DNA of 64,000 nt from Rhodococcus pyridinivorans (GCF_900105195.1 NZ_FNRX01000002.1:1984001-2048000); one strand, 5' to 3'; shown: positions 17,026-27,586, counted from the stretch's first letter. The notes: generated by a model from the letters alone, not told the origin. A program made the numbers and translations.

Positions 17026-20000
17026 GTGGGATGGGGAAACGGTCCGCCGACCTGGTCGGAGATGGAGCGCGTGCTCTCGGGACGACCCGGCACTTCCCGT
17101 CGCGATACCGAACATCCCGGCGACGGGAGCGACAGCCCGGCGTGGTCGCGCACCCGCGCCGAGTACGAGGCGCGGGTCCGACGTCCCGAGGGGCCGGTCG
17201 TGCCCTACGCCGAACTGCACACCCACTCCGCGTTCAGCTTCCTCGACGGTGCCTCCACGCCGGAGGAACTCGCCGAGGAGGCGGCACGACTCGGACTCGA
17301 GGCCCTCGCGGTGACCGACCACGACGGACTGTACGGAGCGGTGCGATTCGCCGAAGCCGCACGCGAACTCGACATCCGCACCGTCTTCGGAGCCGAGCTG
17401 GGCCTCGACGATGCGCACCTGCTCGTCCTCGCCCGCGGTCAGGAGGGCTATCGACGCCTGTCGCGGCAGATCGCCGACGCCCACCTCGCAGGAGGGGAGA
17501 AGAACAACCCGACGTACGACTACGACGCGCTCACCGACGCCGCCTGTGGGCACTGGCAGATCCTCACCGGTTGTCGTCGGGGGCACCTGCGACAAGCGTT
17601 CGCCACGGGCGGGATCCCCGCCGCCGAAGCGGCATTGCTCGATCTCGTCGACCGGTTCGGTGCCGACCGCGTGACCGTCGAACTCACCCGTCACGGATAT
17701 CCCGACGACCACGAACGCAACGCAGCCCTCTTCGAACTTGCCGGGCGACACGGAATTCCGTGCATCGCGAGCACGGCAGCGCACTTCGCGCACCCCCGTC
17801 GGCGACGCCTGGCAATGGCCGTGGCGGCGATCTCCGACCGGCAGAGCCTCGACGACGCCGTCGGCCGGATCCCGCCGACCGGAGGCGGACACCTGCGGTC
17901 GGGGGAGGAGATGGCGTGGCTGTTCGAGGCCTTTCCGGGTGTCGTGCACCGTGCCGCCGAACTCGGCCGTGAATGCGCCTTCGACCTGCGTCTCGTCGCC
18001 CCGAAACTGCCGCCCTTCGATGTTCCCGACGGGCACACCGAGTTCACCTGGCTGCGCGAACTCACCTACGACGGGGCGCATCGCCGCTACGGTCCGGTCG
18101 AGCGCCGCCCCGACGCCTATCGGCAGATCGAACACGAACTCGATGTCGTCGGCCGGCTGGGATTTCCGGGATACTTCCTCGTCGTCCACGACATCGTCGA
18201 CTTCTGCAAGCGAAACGACATCCTGTGCCAGGGAAGAGGATCAGCCGCCAACTCGGCGGTCTGCTACGCGATCGGCATCACCAACGTCGATCCCGTCGGC
18301 AACAAGCTGCTGTTCGAACGCTTCCTGTCGCCCGAACGCGACGGCCCACCCGACATCGACCTCGACATCGAATCCGACCGGCGCGAGGAGGCGATCCAGT
18401 ACGTCTACCGCAAGTACGGGCGGATCAATGCCGCGCAGGTCGCGAACGTCATCACCTACCGCGGTCGCTCCGCCGTCCGCGACATGGCCCGTGCCCTCGG
18501 ATACTCGCAGGGACAGCAGGACGCGTGGAGCAAGCTCATCGGCCGGTGGGGTGGGGTGCGGGTCGAGACCGACGAACGGATCCCGGAGACGGTTCTCGAT
18601 CTCGCCGAACAGATCGAAGGTCTCCCACGGCATCTCGGCATCCACTCGGGCGGAATGGTGATCTGCGACCGGGCCGTCGCCGACGTGTGCCCCGTCGAAT
18701 GGGCGCGGATGGAAGGGCGCACCGTCCTGCAGTGGGACAAGGACGACTGTGCTGCAGCGGGTCTCGTGAAGTTCGATCTGCTCGGCCTCGGCATGCTCTC
18801 CGCGTTGCATTACATGATCGACCTCGTCGACGAACACGAAGGCGTCCGAGTCGACCTCGCACACCTCGATCTCTCCGAGCCGGGGGTCTACGAGATGTTG
18901 TGCCGCGCCGACTCGGTGGGGGTCTTCCAGGTGGAGTCGCGGGCGCAGATGGCCACTCTGCCGCGGTTGAAGCCGCGATGCTTCTACGATCTGGTCATCG
19001 AGGTGGCCATCATCCGGCCCGGCCCCATCCAGGGCGGTTCGGTGCACCCCTACATCCGGCGGCGCAACGGTCTCGAACCCGTCACCTACGACCATCCCTG
19101 CCTCGAGAAGGCCCTCGAACGCACCCTCGGCGTTCCGCTCTTCCAGGAGCAACTCATGCAGATGGCCGTCGACGCCGCGGGATTCACCGCGGCGGAGGCC
19201 GATCGATTACGTCGCGCCATGGGATCGAAACGCTCGACGGAGAAGATGGAACGTCTGCGCGGACGCCTCTATCAGGGCATGCGGGACCTGCACGGCATCA
19301 CGGGGGACGTCGCCGACCGCATCTACGAGAAGCTCTACGCCTTCGCGAATTTCGGTTTTCCCGAGAGTCATTCGCAGAGCTTCGCCTCGCTGGTGTTCTA
19401 TTCGGCATGGTTCAAACTGCACCATCCCGCAGCGTTCTGTGCGGGCCTGCTGCGTGCTCAGCCGATGGGTTTCTACTCGCCGCAATCGCTGGTCGCCGAT
19501 GCCCGCCGTCATGGTGTGGTCGTCCACGGCCCCGACATCGCGGCGAGTCTCGCGCACGCCACCCTCGAGAACGAAGGGAAGGAGGTCCGGCTCGGCCTGG
19601 CCACGGTGCGGCACATCGGCGACGACCTCGCCGAACGCATCGTGACCGAACGCAGTGCCCACGGCCCGTACACCTCGCCCGCCGACCTCGCCGCCCGCGT
19701 CGGTCTCATCACCACGCAGGTCGAGGCGCTGGCCACCGCAGGAGCTTTCTCCTCGTTCGGCGTCACCCGCCGCGAAGCCCTCTGGGGTGCGGCCCCGGCC
19801 GCGGCACAACGCCCCGGGCGGCTCCCCGGGATCGGGACGGTGCCGACTCCGGCCCTGCCGGGGATGAGCGCTCTCGAACTTGCCGCCGCCGACGTCTGGG
19901 CCACGGGAATCTCGCCCGACAGCTATCCGACGCAGTTTCTGCGCGAGCGGCTCGACGAACTCGGGGTGATCCCGGCCGCGGAGTTGTGGCAGGTCCCCGA

Positions 20001-20277
20001 CGGGACGCGCATCCTCGTCGGCGGGGCCGTGACACACCGGCAGCGACCTGCAACAGCCGCCGGTGTCACCTTCCTCAACCTCGAGGACGAGACCGGAATG
20101 GTGAACGTGGTGTGCTCGGTCGGTCTGTGGGCGCGCTACCGGACCGTGGCCCACACGGCTCCCGCCCTGCTCGTCCGCGGCCGGCTCCAGAACGCCGAGG
20201 GCGTGGTCACGCTCCTCGCCGACCATCTCGAAGCCATGGATCTGCGAATGCCGAGCAGATCACGCGACTTTCGCTAA
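17026..20277 (+). CDS. dnaE2: error-prone DNA polymerase III alpha subunit DnaE2
   Basis: 1083 residues from GTG 17026, with GAGGAGG nearby; the N-terminus MGWGNGPP is typical of actinobacterial DnaE2. Domains in order: PHP (YAELHTHSAFSFLDGAS, His65/His67), polymerase palm with the acidic cluster PDIDLDIES near residue 445, a helix-hairpin-helix/clamp-contact region, and a C-terminal OB fold (VTFLNLEDETGMVNVV). It is the catalytic subunit of the damage-induced mutasome that works with ImuA' and ImuB (2632-4985). Unlike DnaE1 it is short after the OB fold. SOS box at 16983. Confidence 0.95.
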   Translation: MGWGNGPPTWSEMERVLSGRPGTSRRDTEHPGDGSDSPAWSRTRAEYEARVRRPEGPVVPYAELHTHSAFSFLDGASTPEELAEEAARLGLEALAVTDHDGLYGAVRFAEAARELDIRTVFGAELGLDDAHLLVLARGQEGYRRLSRQIADAHLAGGEKNNPTYDYDALTDAACGHWQILTGCRRGHLRQAFATGGIPAAEAALLDLVDRFGADRVTVELTRHGYPDDHERNAALFELAGRHGIPCIASTAAHFAHPRRRRLAMAVAAISDRQSLDDAVGRIPPTGGGHLRSGEEMAWLFEAFPGVVHRAAELGRECAFDLRLVAPKLPPFDVPDGHTEFTWLRELTYDGAHRRYGPVERRPDAYRQIEHELDVVGRLGFPGYFLVVHDIVDFCKRNDILCQGRGSAANSAVCYAIGITNVDPVGNKLLFERFLSPERDGPPDIDLDIESDRREEAIQYVYRKYGRINAAQVANVITYRGRSAVRDMARALGYSQGQQDAWSKLIGRWGGVRVETDERIPETVLDLAEQIEGLPRHLGIHSGGMVICDRAVADVCPVEWARMEGRTVLQWDKDDCAAAGLVKFDLLGLGMLSALHYMIDLVDEHEGVRVDLAHLDLSEPGVYEMLCRADSVGVFQVESRAQMATLPRLKPRCFYDLVIEVAIIRPGPIQGGSVHPYIRRRNGLEPVTYDHPCLEKALERTLGVPLFQEQLMQMAVDAAGFTAAEADRLRRAMGSKRSTEKMERLRGRLYQGMRDLHGITGDVADRIYEKLYAFANFGFPESHSQSFASLVFYSAWFKLHHPAAFCAGLLRAQPMGFYSPQSLVADARRHGVVVHGPDIAASLAHATLENEGKEVRLGLATVRHIGDDLAERIVTERSAHGPYTSPADLAARVGLITTQVEALATAGAFSSFGVTRREALWGAAPAAAQRPGRLPGIGTVPTPALPGMSALELAAADVWATGISPDSYPTQFLRERLDELGVIPAAELWQVPDGTRILVGGAVTHRQRPATAAGVTFLNLEDETGMVNVVCSVGLWARYRTVAHTAPALLVRGRLQNAEGVVTLLADHLEAMDLRMPSRSRDFR

Positions 20278-20288
20278 CATCGCCGAGT

Positions 20289-21143
20289 GTGAAACGCCTG
20301 TGGCCGGTCTCGTTGGCTCTGTTCGCTCTGGTCGTCACCGGCTGCGACGAGGGTGGTGGAGGCGAGGGCTCCTCGGCGTCCGCGCCTGCGATCTCGGCAC
20401 CGGCGATCGTCGACGGCGGTCTCCGCGAGTCGCAACCCGAAGAGGCCGACCGCAAGGAGGTTGTCACCGGCTACCTCGAGATGGATGCCGGCGATCCCGT
20501 CACGACGGGCCGCCGGGTCGTGACGGTCGTCGAGGAAGCCGGTGGACGCGTCGACTCGCTCACCGAACAACCCGAGGCGAGCAGCGTGCTCACGGTGCGG
20601 GTGCCCGCCGACCGGCTCGACGAGGTCGTCGACGAGATCCGCACACTCGGCCGTGTCACCAGCCTGAGCACCACCCGCGACGACGTGACGATGCAGTACA
20701 CCGACCTCGAAGCCCGGGTGGGTGCGTTGCGGGCCTCGGTGGACCGCCTGCGGGCACTGCTCGAGTCGTCGGCCGACGTCGAGGCGCTGATCGCTGCAGA
20801 GACCGCGCTGGCCGAACGACAGGCCGAACTCGACAGCCTCGAGGCGCAGCGACGGCAGCTGGGCGACCGGATCGAACTGTCCACGCTCACCGTCGACATC
20901 ACCACCGACCGCCTTCCCTCCGAACAGGACAGTTTCTGGGACGGGCTGGTCGCAGGATGGAACAGCCTGTGGGCCGCGCTGGGGGCAGCGGTGGTCGGTA
21001 TCGGCGCCGCGCTACCGTGGGTGGCGTTCCTGTTCGTGTGTGCAGGTGTCCTCTACCTGGTCATCCGGCTCATCACCCGACGGGGACGTTCGTCCGGAAC
21101 CACCGGGACGCCCGATACCGAGAGGACCGACAGCGATGCGTGA
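20289..21143 (+). CDS. DUF4349-domain lipoprotein
   Basis: 284 residues from GTG 20289. The signal peptide ends in a lipobox (VVTGC) with the lipidated Cys19. A Ser/Ala/Glu-rich linker follows, then the DUF4349 domain: two alpha/beta strands (LTVRVPADRLDEVVDEI), a long coiled coil (TDLEARVGALRASVDRL, AETALAERQAELDSLEAQ) and a C-terminal transmembrane helix (about 235-260) with a short basic tail. It would sit in the envelope anchored at both ends. The function of the family is unknown. It is 11 bp after dnaE2 and overlaps the next gene. Confidence 0.82.
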   Translation: MKRLWPVSLALFALVVTGCDEGGGGEGSSASAPAISAPAIVDGGLRESQPEEADRKEVVTGYLEMDAGDPVTTGRRVVTVVEEAGGRVDSLTEQPEASSVLTVRVPADRLDEVVDEIRTLGRVTSLSTTRDDVTMQYTDLEARVGALRASVDRLRALLESSADVEALIAAETALAERQAELDSLEAQRRQLGDRIELSTLTVDITTDRLPSEQDSFWDGLVAGWNSLWAALGAAVVGIGAALPWVAFLFVCAGVLYLVIRLITRRGRSSGTTGTPDTERTDSDA

Positions 21144-21444
21144 GGTCGACCTGGCCGCACTCGAATCCGCGCTCACCGACGGGGCGACCGTCATCGACGT
21201 GCGTGAACGCGACGAATACGCCCAGGTGCGCGTACCCGGCGTCACGAACATCCCGCTCAGCGAGTTCGTCGCGCGGATCGACGAGATCCCCACCGAGGGC
21301 ACCGTCTACGTCGTCTGCGCCGTGGGTGGCCGCAGCCTGCAGGCCGCGCAGTATCTCGCCGGTCGCGGTGTCGACGCCGTGTCCGTCGCGGGTGGCACCG
21401 ACGGATGGGCCCGCTCGGGTCGTCCGGTGGAGAGCGGCGCCTAA
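21136..21444 (+). CDS. rhodanese-like sulfurtransferase
   Basis: 102 residues, a single rhodanese domain. The active-site Cys61 is in YVVCAVGGRS, and the conserved VIDVRERDEYAQVRVPG precedes it. ATG 21136 lies within the lipoprotein gene (8-bp overlap), so translation is coupled. Single-domain rhodaneses carry persulfide sulfur, but the acceptor is not indicated. The stop overlaps that of convergent trmL. Confidence 0.87.
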   Translation: MREVDLAALESALTDGATVIDVRERDEYAQVRVPGVTNIPLSEFVARIDEIPTEGTVYVVCAVGGRSLQAAQYLAGRGVDAVSVAGGTDGWARSGRPVESGA

Positions 21445-21905
21445 ACCCCTCCGGGGAAACCGTGCTGCCGCCACGCCTCGTAGCAGGCGACGGCTGCGGC
21501 GTTCGACAGATTCAGCGAACGCCGCCCGGGCAGCATGGGGATACGGATCTGCTCGGTGATGTGCGGGTCGGAGAGCACCTCTGGCGACAGCCCTGTCGGT
21601 TCGGGTCCGAACAGCAGCACGTCGCCGGCCCGGTACTCGATCTCCGCATAACTCGACGTGCCGTGCGCGGTGAACGCGAGCACCCGCTCGGGGACCAGCG
21701 CCACCCACGCCGCCTCGAGGCTGCTGTGCACGGTGACCGACGCGAGATCGTGGTAGTCCAGGCCTGCGCGGCGCAGCTTCGGCTCGGACAGGTCGAAACC
21801 GAGGGGTTCCACCAGGTGCAGTTCCGCGCCGGTCGCGGCGACCATGCGTATGGCATTGCCGGTGTTGGGGGGAATGCGCGGCTCGTGGAACATCACTCTG
21901 AACAC
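21441..21905 (-). CDS. trmL: tRNA (cytidine(34)-2'-O)-methyltransferase TrmL
   Basis: 154 residues from GTG 21905, the normal size for TrmL. SPOUT/trefoil-knot motifs are clear: FHEPRIPPNTGNAIRM at the N-terminus, LLFGPEPTGLS in the middle and the knot IPMLPGRRSLNLSNAAAVACYEAWRQ-type end. The enzyme methylates the wobble ribose of tRNA-Leu species. In M. tuberculosis the equivalent gene (spoU, Rv3366) lies near dnaE2, as here. Confidence 0.9.
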   Translation of the reverse strand: MFRVMFHEPRIPPNTGNAIRMVAATGAELHLVEPLGFDLSEPKLRRAGLDYHDLASVTVHSSLEAAWVALVPERVLAFTAHGTSSYAEIEYRAGDVLLFGPEPTGLSPEVLSDPHITEQIRIPMLPGRRSLNLSNAAAVACYEAWRQHGFPGGV

Positions 21906-22110
21906 GATGCAGGTTAACAAGTCGGCACTGTGTGTCCCGGCTCGCATACCTCTCCGAGCAGCCATCCGGGGTTCGCAAGAGCCACGCGACGTCCTGCAAA
22001 CGAAGGTGCATTGTGCGCAGCCTGAGCGGAACCGGTGACAGTCCGGAAGTGCCCGTGATCGAGTGGCGTGGACCCGAATTCCGCTGGAACCGAAAGGCGA
22101 ATCCCGCCCG

Positions 22111-23142
22111 ATGTCGCACAGCACCGTCGAAACCCCGTACACCGCATCCGAGAACCGTTACGAGACGATTCCCTACCGTCGCTCGGGGCGGTCCGGGCTC
22201 GATCTTCCCGCCTTCTCGTTCGGGCTGTGGCAGAAATTCGGCACCGACTACCCCTTCGAGGCACAGCGGGAGATCATCCTCCACGCCTTCGACCTCGGAA
22301 TCACCCACTTCGACAACGCCGACCGGTACGGTCCGCCGCACCGCGCCGCGCAGAAGAACTTCGGCCGGATCCTCGGCAGGGACCTCGCGCCCTACCGGGA
22401 CGAAATCATCCTGTCGACGAAGGCCGGCAACCCGATCGGTCCCGGTCCCTACCAGAAGGGCGGGTCGCGCAAGTCGCTGCTGGGCTCGCTCGAGCACAGC
22501 CTGCGTGACCTCGGCACCGACTACGTCGACATCTTCTACAGTCACAGTCCCGACCTGACGGCCCCGCTCGAGGAGACCGTCGGGGCACTCGTCTCCGCCG
22601 TCGAGTAGGGGAAGGCGCTCTACGTCGGCATCTCGAACTACCAACCGGATCGTGCGCATGAGGCCGCGACACTTCTGCGGGAAGCCGGTGTCCCACGGCT
22701 CGTCCACCAGCCGCGCTACTCGATCTTCGACCGCAGCGTCGAGCAGAACGGTCTGCTCGACGCGGCCGAGCAGGACGGCTTCGGACTCGTCGTGTATTCG
22801 CCGCTCGCACAGGGACTTCTGACGGACAAGTATCTCGAGACCATCCCGGACGGTGCGCGAGCGGTAAACAGTGCGTTCCTGTCTCCGGACGTGATCGACG
22901 AGACCTACCGGCAGCGCGTCACCGAACTCGACAAGCTCGCCCGGTCGCGTGGGCAGTCGCTGGCCCAGCTGGCACTGCCGTGGGTGCTCCGGCAGCCCGC
23001 CGCGACCTCGGCGCTCGTCGGCGCGAGCTCGACCTGGCAGCTCGACCACAACGTCGAGACACTGAGCTTCCCGCCGCTCACCGACGACGAGCTCGCGGTC
23101 ATCGACGAGTACGGTGTCCACGGCACCGGCCTCGGTCTCTGA
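22111..23142 (+). pseudogene. aldo/keto reductase interrupted by an in-frame TAG
   Basis: The frame is continuous over 344 codons except for TAG at 22606-22608; without it the product would be 343 residues, normal for YghZ/AKR14-type reductases. Before the stop: FGLWQKFG, catalytic Tyr in DNADRYGPP, Lys in STKAG, His in FYSHSPD. After it: GKALYVGISNY, VYSPLAQGLLTDKY, ALVGASS. The stop falls at a position normally filled by Gln or Ser (A-V-x-x-G-K), one substitution from CAG or TCG. No other damage is visible, so it is either a very recent pseudogene or a sequencing error. ATG 22111 follows AAAGGCG. Confidence 0.85.
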
Positions 23143-23143
23143 C

Positions 23144-23230
23144 ATGACCGCCATCCGGCTCTACGAGAAGCTGGGATTCACGTTGCGCGAGCGATCCGTG
23201 CCGACCCGCGTGCGCACACCGACGGTGTAG
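23144..23230 (+). pseudogene. GNAT acetyltransferase C-terminal remnant
   Basis: A 28-codon frame reading AIRLYEKLGFTLRERSV has the characteristic C-terminal motif of GNAT N-acetyltransferases (A-x-x-L-Y-E-K-x-G-F). The rest of the domain, including the acetyl-CoA loop, is missing; the aldo/keto reductase stop lies immediately upstream. It looks like the tail left after a deletion. Confidence 0.55.
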
Positions 23231-23291
23231 CCGGGAGACGCGTGCTTTCATTCTCGTGTCGGGTTCGATCCGGTCGGCCGCGGGAGATGTC

Positions 23292-23906
23292 ATGGAATCG
23301 CCGGTAGCGACGTATGTCTCGGCGGTACGCAGCTTCGCGGAGTTGGTCCGTGCCGTGCCGGAGGGCCGCTGGGACGGTCCGGGCCTGGGTGAGTGGGACC
23401 TCCGAGCACTGATCGGACACACCTCACGCTCGTTGACGACCGTCATGACCTATCTGGACAGTCCCGCCGACACCGAGGACCTCGCGAGCGCGGAGCAGTA
23501 CTACGTCCACGTCAAGGAACTCACCTCGGTTCTCGGCGCGGAGGACATCGTCGAACGCGGACGTCGTGCCGGTGCCGACCTCGGCGACGATCCGGTGGCC
23601 ACGATCGATGCTCTGTCGACCGCGGTGATCGACCGGCTCGGTGCCGGCGAGGACCGTCTGATCCGGGTGATCGGAGACAAGGGGATCCGTCTGCACTCCT
23701 ACCTCCCGACACGCACCTTCGAACTCGCCGTCCACGGTCTCGACATCGCCGCCGCCGCGGATGTTCCCTACGAACCTCCCGCCGAGGTTCTCGAGCAGTC
23801 CGCCCTGTTGGCGGCGAGAATCGCTCTGGCACTCGGCGACGGCACGACCGTGCTGCGGGCATTGACCGGTCGGATGGCGTTGCCGAACGGCTATTCCGTC
23901 GTGTGA
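23292..23906 (+). CDS. maleylpyruvate isomerase-family protein (DinB-like, mycothiol-dependent type)
   Basis: 204 residues from ATG 23292, behind GGGAGATGTC. The MDMPI N-terminal helical bundle is indicated by WDGPGLGEWDLRALIGHTSRS with its His, and a second His in the ELAVHGLDIAA motif (E-x-x-x-H type metal site). The family contains mycothiol-dependent isomerases and transferases. The reaction catalysed here is unknown. Confidence 0.8.
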   Translation: MESPVATYVSAVRSFAELVRAVPEGRWDGPGLGEWDLRALIGHTSRSLTTVMTYLDSPADTEDLASAEQYYVHVKELTSVLGAEDIVERGRRAGADLGDDPVATIDALSTAVIDRLGAGEDRLIRVIGDKGIRLHSYLPTRTFELAVHGLDIAAAADVPYEPPAEVLEQSALLAARIALALGDGTTVLRALTGRMALPNGYSVV

Positions 23907-23916
23907 GCGGAGAGGT

Positions 23917-25131
23917 TCAGCGCAGCCGGGACCGGAACATCCGATCCTCGAGCAGCGCGAGCACGGATGCCGGGGGAGGCAATCGTGAGATCTCGTCGCG
24001 CAATTGCTCGGCCCCACGGCGGAGAGAGCGCGAGGACAGCGCGTCGAGGGTGATCCCTCCGATCTCCGCCGAGGTTACGGTGACGGGATCGACCGTGGTC
24101 CCTGCGCCCAGCGCGACCAGCCGTCGGGCGTTGAGTTCCTGGTCCGCGCCCATCGGAAGCGCGACGACCGGAACGCCGTGGGTGAGCGCACCGATGACGC
24201 TGCCCGATCCGCCGTGGTTTACGACGACATCGACGTGCGGGAGCACGGCCGACTGGGGCACGAACCGCACGATGCGGACGTTGCCGCCCGGTGACGGCAG
24301 GGTGGCCGGGTCGATGTCCCGGCCGACGGTGACGAGCACGCGCGCAGGTAGTCGGTGCAGCCCCCGGAGGAGACGGACGATGAGATCACCGGACTCGGTG
24401 TTGAAGACGGTACCCAGCGTGACGTACACGCGGTGGGGCTTCTCGCCGCTACGAAGCCAGTCGATCGCAGGGTGTTCGCGGGATGCGAGCGACGGGCCCG
24501 GCCCTGTCGAGACGGCTGTGGGAGGCAACGGGACATCAGGATCACGGAACGACGGTGGGAACGGTGAGATGACCAAATCCTGTGTCAGGAAAGAGCACTC
24601 GTGATCGGAAGGGAGGTCGTGGGCGGCCCGTAGTCGTCCCAGTGGCTCACGGATGCGGTCGATCCGGGTGAGTGCTCCGGACGCGATGACGGCGACCACC
24701 ACGCGGGGAACGGCGGCGTGCTCGGCCGCCGTCATCGCACCGAAGTCCATCTCGTCGCAGATCACCAGATCCGGATACCAGCGGTCGATGACATCGCGGA
24801 CCAGGTCGAATCGTCGCGCCGCGAGCACACCGGCGAAGTGGGTGCCGATCACCGAGTACTCGTGGTCGAGGTCGGGAGGAGCGAGCGTGCCCGTGGACCG
24901 ACCGGAAGGAGATGTCGTCTCCCCCTCGGGGAAGTGTGCGTCGAAGCCTTCGGTGCCTGCGAGGACGTCCGCCTCCCCGCACACGCCGAGACGGTGGCCG
25001 GCCCCGCGCAGGACGTCGGCGATCGGGAGCATCGGTGCGAGATGGCCGAGGCCGCCTGCGAACGAGAACAGGACGCGACGCACGGCCCGGCCTCGTGTAC
25101 TGCCGGTCGTCGATCCGACTCGGTGCGCCAT
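23917..25131 (-). CDS. MGT-type (GT1) glycosyltransferase
   Basis: 404 residues if started at ATG 25131; GTG 25083 (VRRVLFSFAGG) is an equally good start. The N-terminal acceptor domain begins with LFSFAGGLGHLAPMLPIA. The C-terminal donor domain carries VYVTLGTVFN and NHGGSGSVIGALTHG, then PMGADQELNA, the nucleotide-sugar-binding signature of macrolide- and sterol-type glycosyltransferases. It may glycosylate a lipid or a secondary metabolite. It is divergent from the WS/DGAT gene, a pairing that hints at lipid metabolism but does not prove it. Confidence 0.87.
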   Translation of the reverse strand: MAHRVGSTTGSTRGRAVRRVLFSFAGGLGHLAPMLPIADVLRGAGHRLGVCGEADVLAGTEGFDAHFPEGETTSPSGRSTGTLAPPDLDHEYSVIGTHFAGVLAARRFDLVRDVIDRWYPDLVICDEMDFGAMTAAEHAAVPRVVVAVIASGALTRIDRIREPLGRLRAAHDLPSDHECSFLTQDLVISPFPPSFRDPDVPLPPTAVSTGPGPSLASREHPAIDWLRSGEKPHRVYVTLGTVFNTESGDLIVRLLRGLHRLPARVLVTVGRDIDPATLPSPGGNVRIVRFVPQSAVLPHVDVVVNHGGSGSVIGALTHGVPVVALPMGADQELNARRLVALGAGTTVDPVTVTSAEIGGITLDALSSRSLRRGAEQLRDEISRLPPPASVLALLEDRMFRSRLR

Positions 25132-25250
25132 GGCCGAATTACACCGCTCCGCGCTCGTGTACGCGAATCGTCGACCGGGTGTGGCCCCGAGCGGTAACTG
25201 GTTCAATCGAGAGGCACGAGCAGCGGGCGACCCGGGAGAGAACCATCGCG

Positions 25251-26726
25251 ATGACACGCCGACGCGGGATCAGACTGGCCGCGCGGGACGCGCTCCACGT
25301 CTTCGTGGAGGACACGGACCCCGAGGCTCCGCCGTCGACCATGGTGAGCTTCTACGTGTTCGACGCCCGGGGAGGCGAGGCTCCCATCCGCACACGTGGG
25401 GACGCCGTCACCTGGATCGGGGAGCGCCTGCATCGCACACCGGCGCTCACCCGACGCCTGCACCGCGTGCCGGCGAACCTCGACTTCCCGTACTGGGTCG
25501 AGACCGGCGTCGATCCGGACGATCACGTCCGGTACGAGACGATCGGACCGACCTCGCGCAGCGGGTTGCATCGGCTGCTCGCGTCGATGAAGGAACGCTG
25601 CCTCGATCTGTCCGCACCGCCGTGGGAAGTGCACGTCCTGACCGACATCCGCGGTGTCGAGGACCTTCCCGAGGGCGCCACCATCGTCGCGTTGCTCCTG
25701 CACCACTCGGTGACCGACGGGCTCGGAGCCGTCGAGATCGCTCGTGCACTGCTCGACGATCCGGCTGCCGCCCCTTCGACGGGAGGACGCGTCGTCGCCG
25801 TGCCGGGACCGGTCCGCGCGGCGGTCTCGCTGCCCTTCCGGTACGCGAGGATGCTCCCGGCTCTGGTCGCAGCACGTCGCGCTCGACGAGCACTGGGTGG
25901 TCTCACCGCATCGGGGGAGATCACCGCCCCCCGGCCGCAGCGTCCCCGCACCCGCTTCGACACCGACGCCGGCAGCGCCTGGCAGCTCGGCGTCGTCCGT
26001 ATGCCGTTGCCGGAGGTGCGTGCCGTCGCGCGCGCCACGGATACCTCGGTGAACGACGTGATCCTGACGGTCGTCTCGGGCGGACTACGCGCCTACCTCG
26101 CGTCCTACGAGGAAATTCCCACCGATTCACCGGCGGCGATCGTTCCGGGATCCCTCCGGGACGGAGCGGGAGCGGAGTCGGAGAACAAGGTCACGCTCAT
26201 GTATGTCGACCTGCACCTCGATCGGGCTGATCCGCGCGAGCGACTCCGCCGAGTCCACGAGTCGGCTGCTCTCGAGAAACAGCGCATCCGGCGTCCGGAG
26301 TCGGCTGCCTCCGTTGCGGCGGTGGATGCATCGCCCGCGTTCGACCTGGCGATGACGATCCGGAGAGCGCACCGCGGGCGGGTGGGGCCCACGGGAGACG
26401 TGGTGCCGCTGGCCAACACCACCGTGACGAATGTGCCGCGCGGGCCGGTCGAGGGCCTCCGATTCGGTGGCAGTCCCGCCGTCGAGGCGATCGGTACTCC
26501 GATGCTCAACCGGAACTACGGTCTCGTCCACTCCGTGACCTCGCTCGGCGAGGTTCTCACCTTGTCCTTTCTGGCCTCGGACTCTTGCATGCCCGACCCC
26601 GAGCAGTACGAGCGGCACCTCGCCGAAGCCTTCGCGGAACTATCCCGGGACTGCCTGCCTCCCGGCGCGCGGACGGTTTCCGGTACCGGCCGCGATTCGA
26701 CGCCGGACGGGCGCCTGGAAGAATGA
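25251..26726 (+). CDS. wax ester synthase/acyl-CoA:diacylglycerol acyltransferase (WS/DGAT)
   Basis: 491 residues from ATG 25251, preceded by GGGAGAG. The catalytic motif HHSVTDG is at residues 151-157 (consensus HHxxxDG), and the C-terminal DUF1298 region is present ([11 protein letters not shown], then [21 protein letters not shown]). The enzyme makes triacylglycerol or wax esters as storage lipid at the membrane/lipid-body surface; Rhodococcus genomes carry many paralogues. In M. tuberculosis, Rv3371 near dnaE2 is the positional counterpart. The stop overlaps folD (ATGA). Confidence 0.92.
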   Translation: MTRRRGIRLAARDALHVFVEDTDPEAPPSTMVSFYVFDARGGEAPIRTRGDAVTWIGERLHRTPALTRRLHRVPANLDFPYWVETGVDPDDHVRYETIGPTSRSGLHRLLASMKERCLDLSAPPWEVHVLTDIRGVEDLPEGATIVALLLHHSVTDGLGAVEIARALLDDPAAAPSTGGRVVAVPGPVRAAVSLPFRYARMLPALVAARRARRALGGLTASGEITAPRPQRPRTRFDTDAGSAWQLGVVRMPLPEVRAVARATDTSVNDVILTVVSGGLRAYLASYEEIPTDSPAAIVPGSLRDGAGAESENKVTLMYVDLHLDRADPRERLRRVHESAALEKQRIRRPESAASVAAVDASPAFDLAMTIRRAHRGRVGPTGDVVPLANTTVTNVPRGPVEGLRFGGSPAVEAIGTPMLNRNYGLVHSVTSLGEVLTLSFLASDSCMPDPEQYERHLAEAFAELSRDCLPPGARTVSGTGRDSTPDGRLEE

Positions 26727-27586
26727 ACGACGTGACTGCGACGATCCTGGACGGCAAAGCAACCCGCGACGAAATCTTCGAGGACCTGAAGGTCCGCGTG
26801 GATGCGCTGAAGGCCAAGGGCGTCACGCCCGGTCTCGGCACGATCCTCGTCGGCGACGATCCGGGATCCGCGGCCTATGTGCGCGGTAAGCACAACGACT
26901 GCGCGAAGGTCGGCATCACGTCGATCCGCAAGGATCTGCCCGCCGACATCACCCAGGAACAGCTGTTCGAGGCGATCGACGAGCTCAACGCCGACCCTGC
27001 CTGCACCGGCTACATAGTCCAGCTCCCGCTGCCGAAGCATCTCGACGAGAACGCGGCGCTCGAGCGCATGGATCCGGGCAAGGACGCCGACGGATTGCAC
27101 CCGGTCAACCTCGGCCGGCTCGTGCTCGGCAAGGAGGCTCCGCTGCCCTGCACGCCGCGCGGCATCATCCACCTGCTGCGCCGCTACGACGTGGAGATCG
27201 CCGGCGCGCACGTGGTGGTGGTCGGTCGTGGCGTCACCGTCGGCCGCCCGATCGGTCTGCTGCTGACCCGTCGTTCGGAGAACGCGACGGTCACCCTCTG
27301 CCACACCGGCACTCGTGATCTCGCTGCAGAGGTGCGTCGCGCCGACATCATCGTCGCCGCCGCAGGTGTTCCCGGGCTGGTGACGGCGGACATGGTCAAG
27401 CCCGGCGCCGCTGTGCTGGACGTGGGTGTCTCCCGCACCGAGGACGGACTGCGCGGCGACGTCGCCGCGGACGTGCGCGAGGTCGCGGGCTTCGTGTCCC
27501 CGAACCCGGGTGGCGTCGGACCGCTCACCCGCGCCTTCCTGCTGACCAACGTCGTGGAGCGGGCCGAGCTGCTCGCGACCCGATAA
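26723..27586 (+). CDS. folD: bifunctional methylenetetrahydrofolate dehydrogenase/cyclohydrolase FolD
   Basis: 287 residues from ATG 26723, overlapping the WS/DGAT stop. Motifs: [18 protein letters not shown] with the catalytic Lys, [26 protein letters not shown], the NADP loop [14 protein letters not shown], and the C-terminal [14 protein letters not shown]. It interconverts 5,10-methylene-, 5,10-methenyl- and 10-formyl-THF in one-carbon metabolism. It is followed by the DUF3017 gene, as in M. tuberculosis (Rv3356c-Rv3355c). Confidence 0.96.
   Translation: MNDVTATILDGKATRDEIFEDLKVRVDALKAKGVTPGLGTILVGDDPGSAAYVRGKHNDCAKVGITSIRKDLPADITQEQLFEAIDELNADPACTGYIVQLPLPKHLDENAALERMDPGKDADGLHPVNLGRLVLGKEAPLPCTPRGIIHLLRRYDVEIAGAHVVVVGRGVTVGRPIGLLLTRRSENATVTLCHTGTRDLAAEVRRADIIVAAAGVPGLVTADMVKPGAAVLDVGVSRTEDGLRGDVAADVREVAGFVSPNPGGVGPLTRAFLLTNVVERAELLATR

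Noticed and set aside
21945..22110. Leader before the aldo/keto reductase with CCGGTGACAGTCCGG, reminiscent of a cobalamin riboswitch
   Set aside because: The B12-box and the conserved kissing-loop elements are missing, and the gene has no link to cobalamin.
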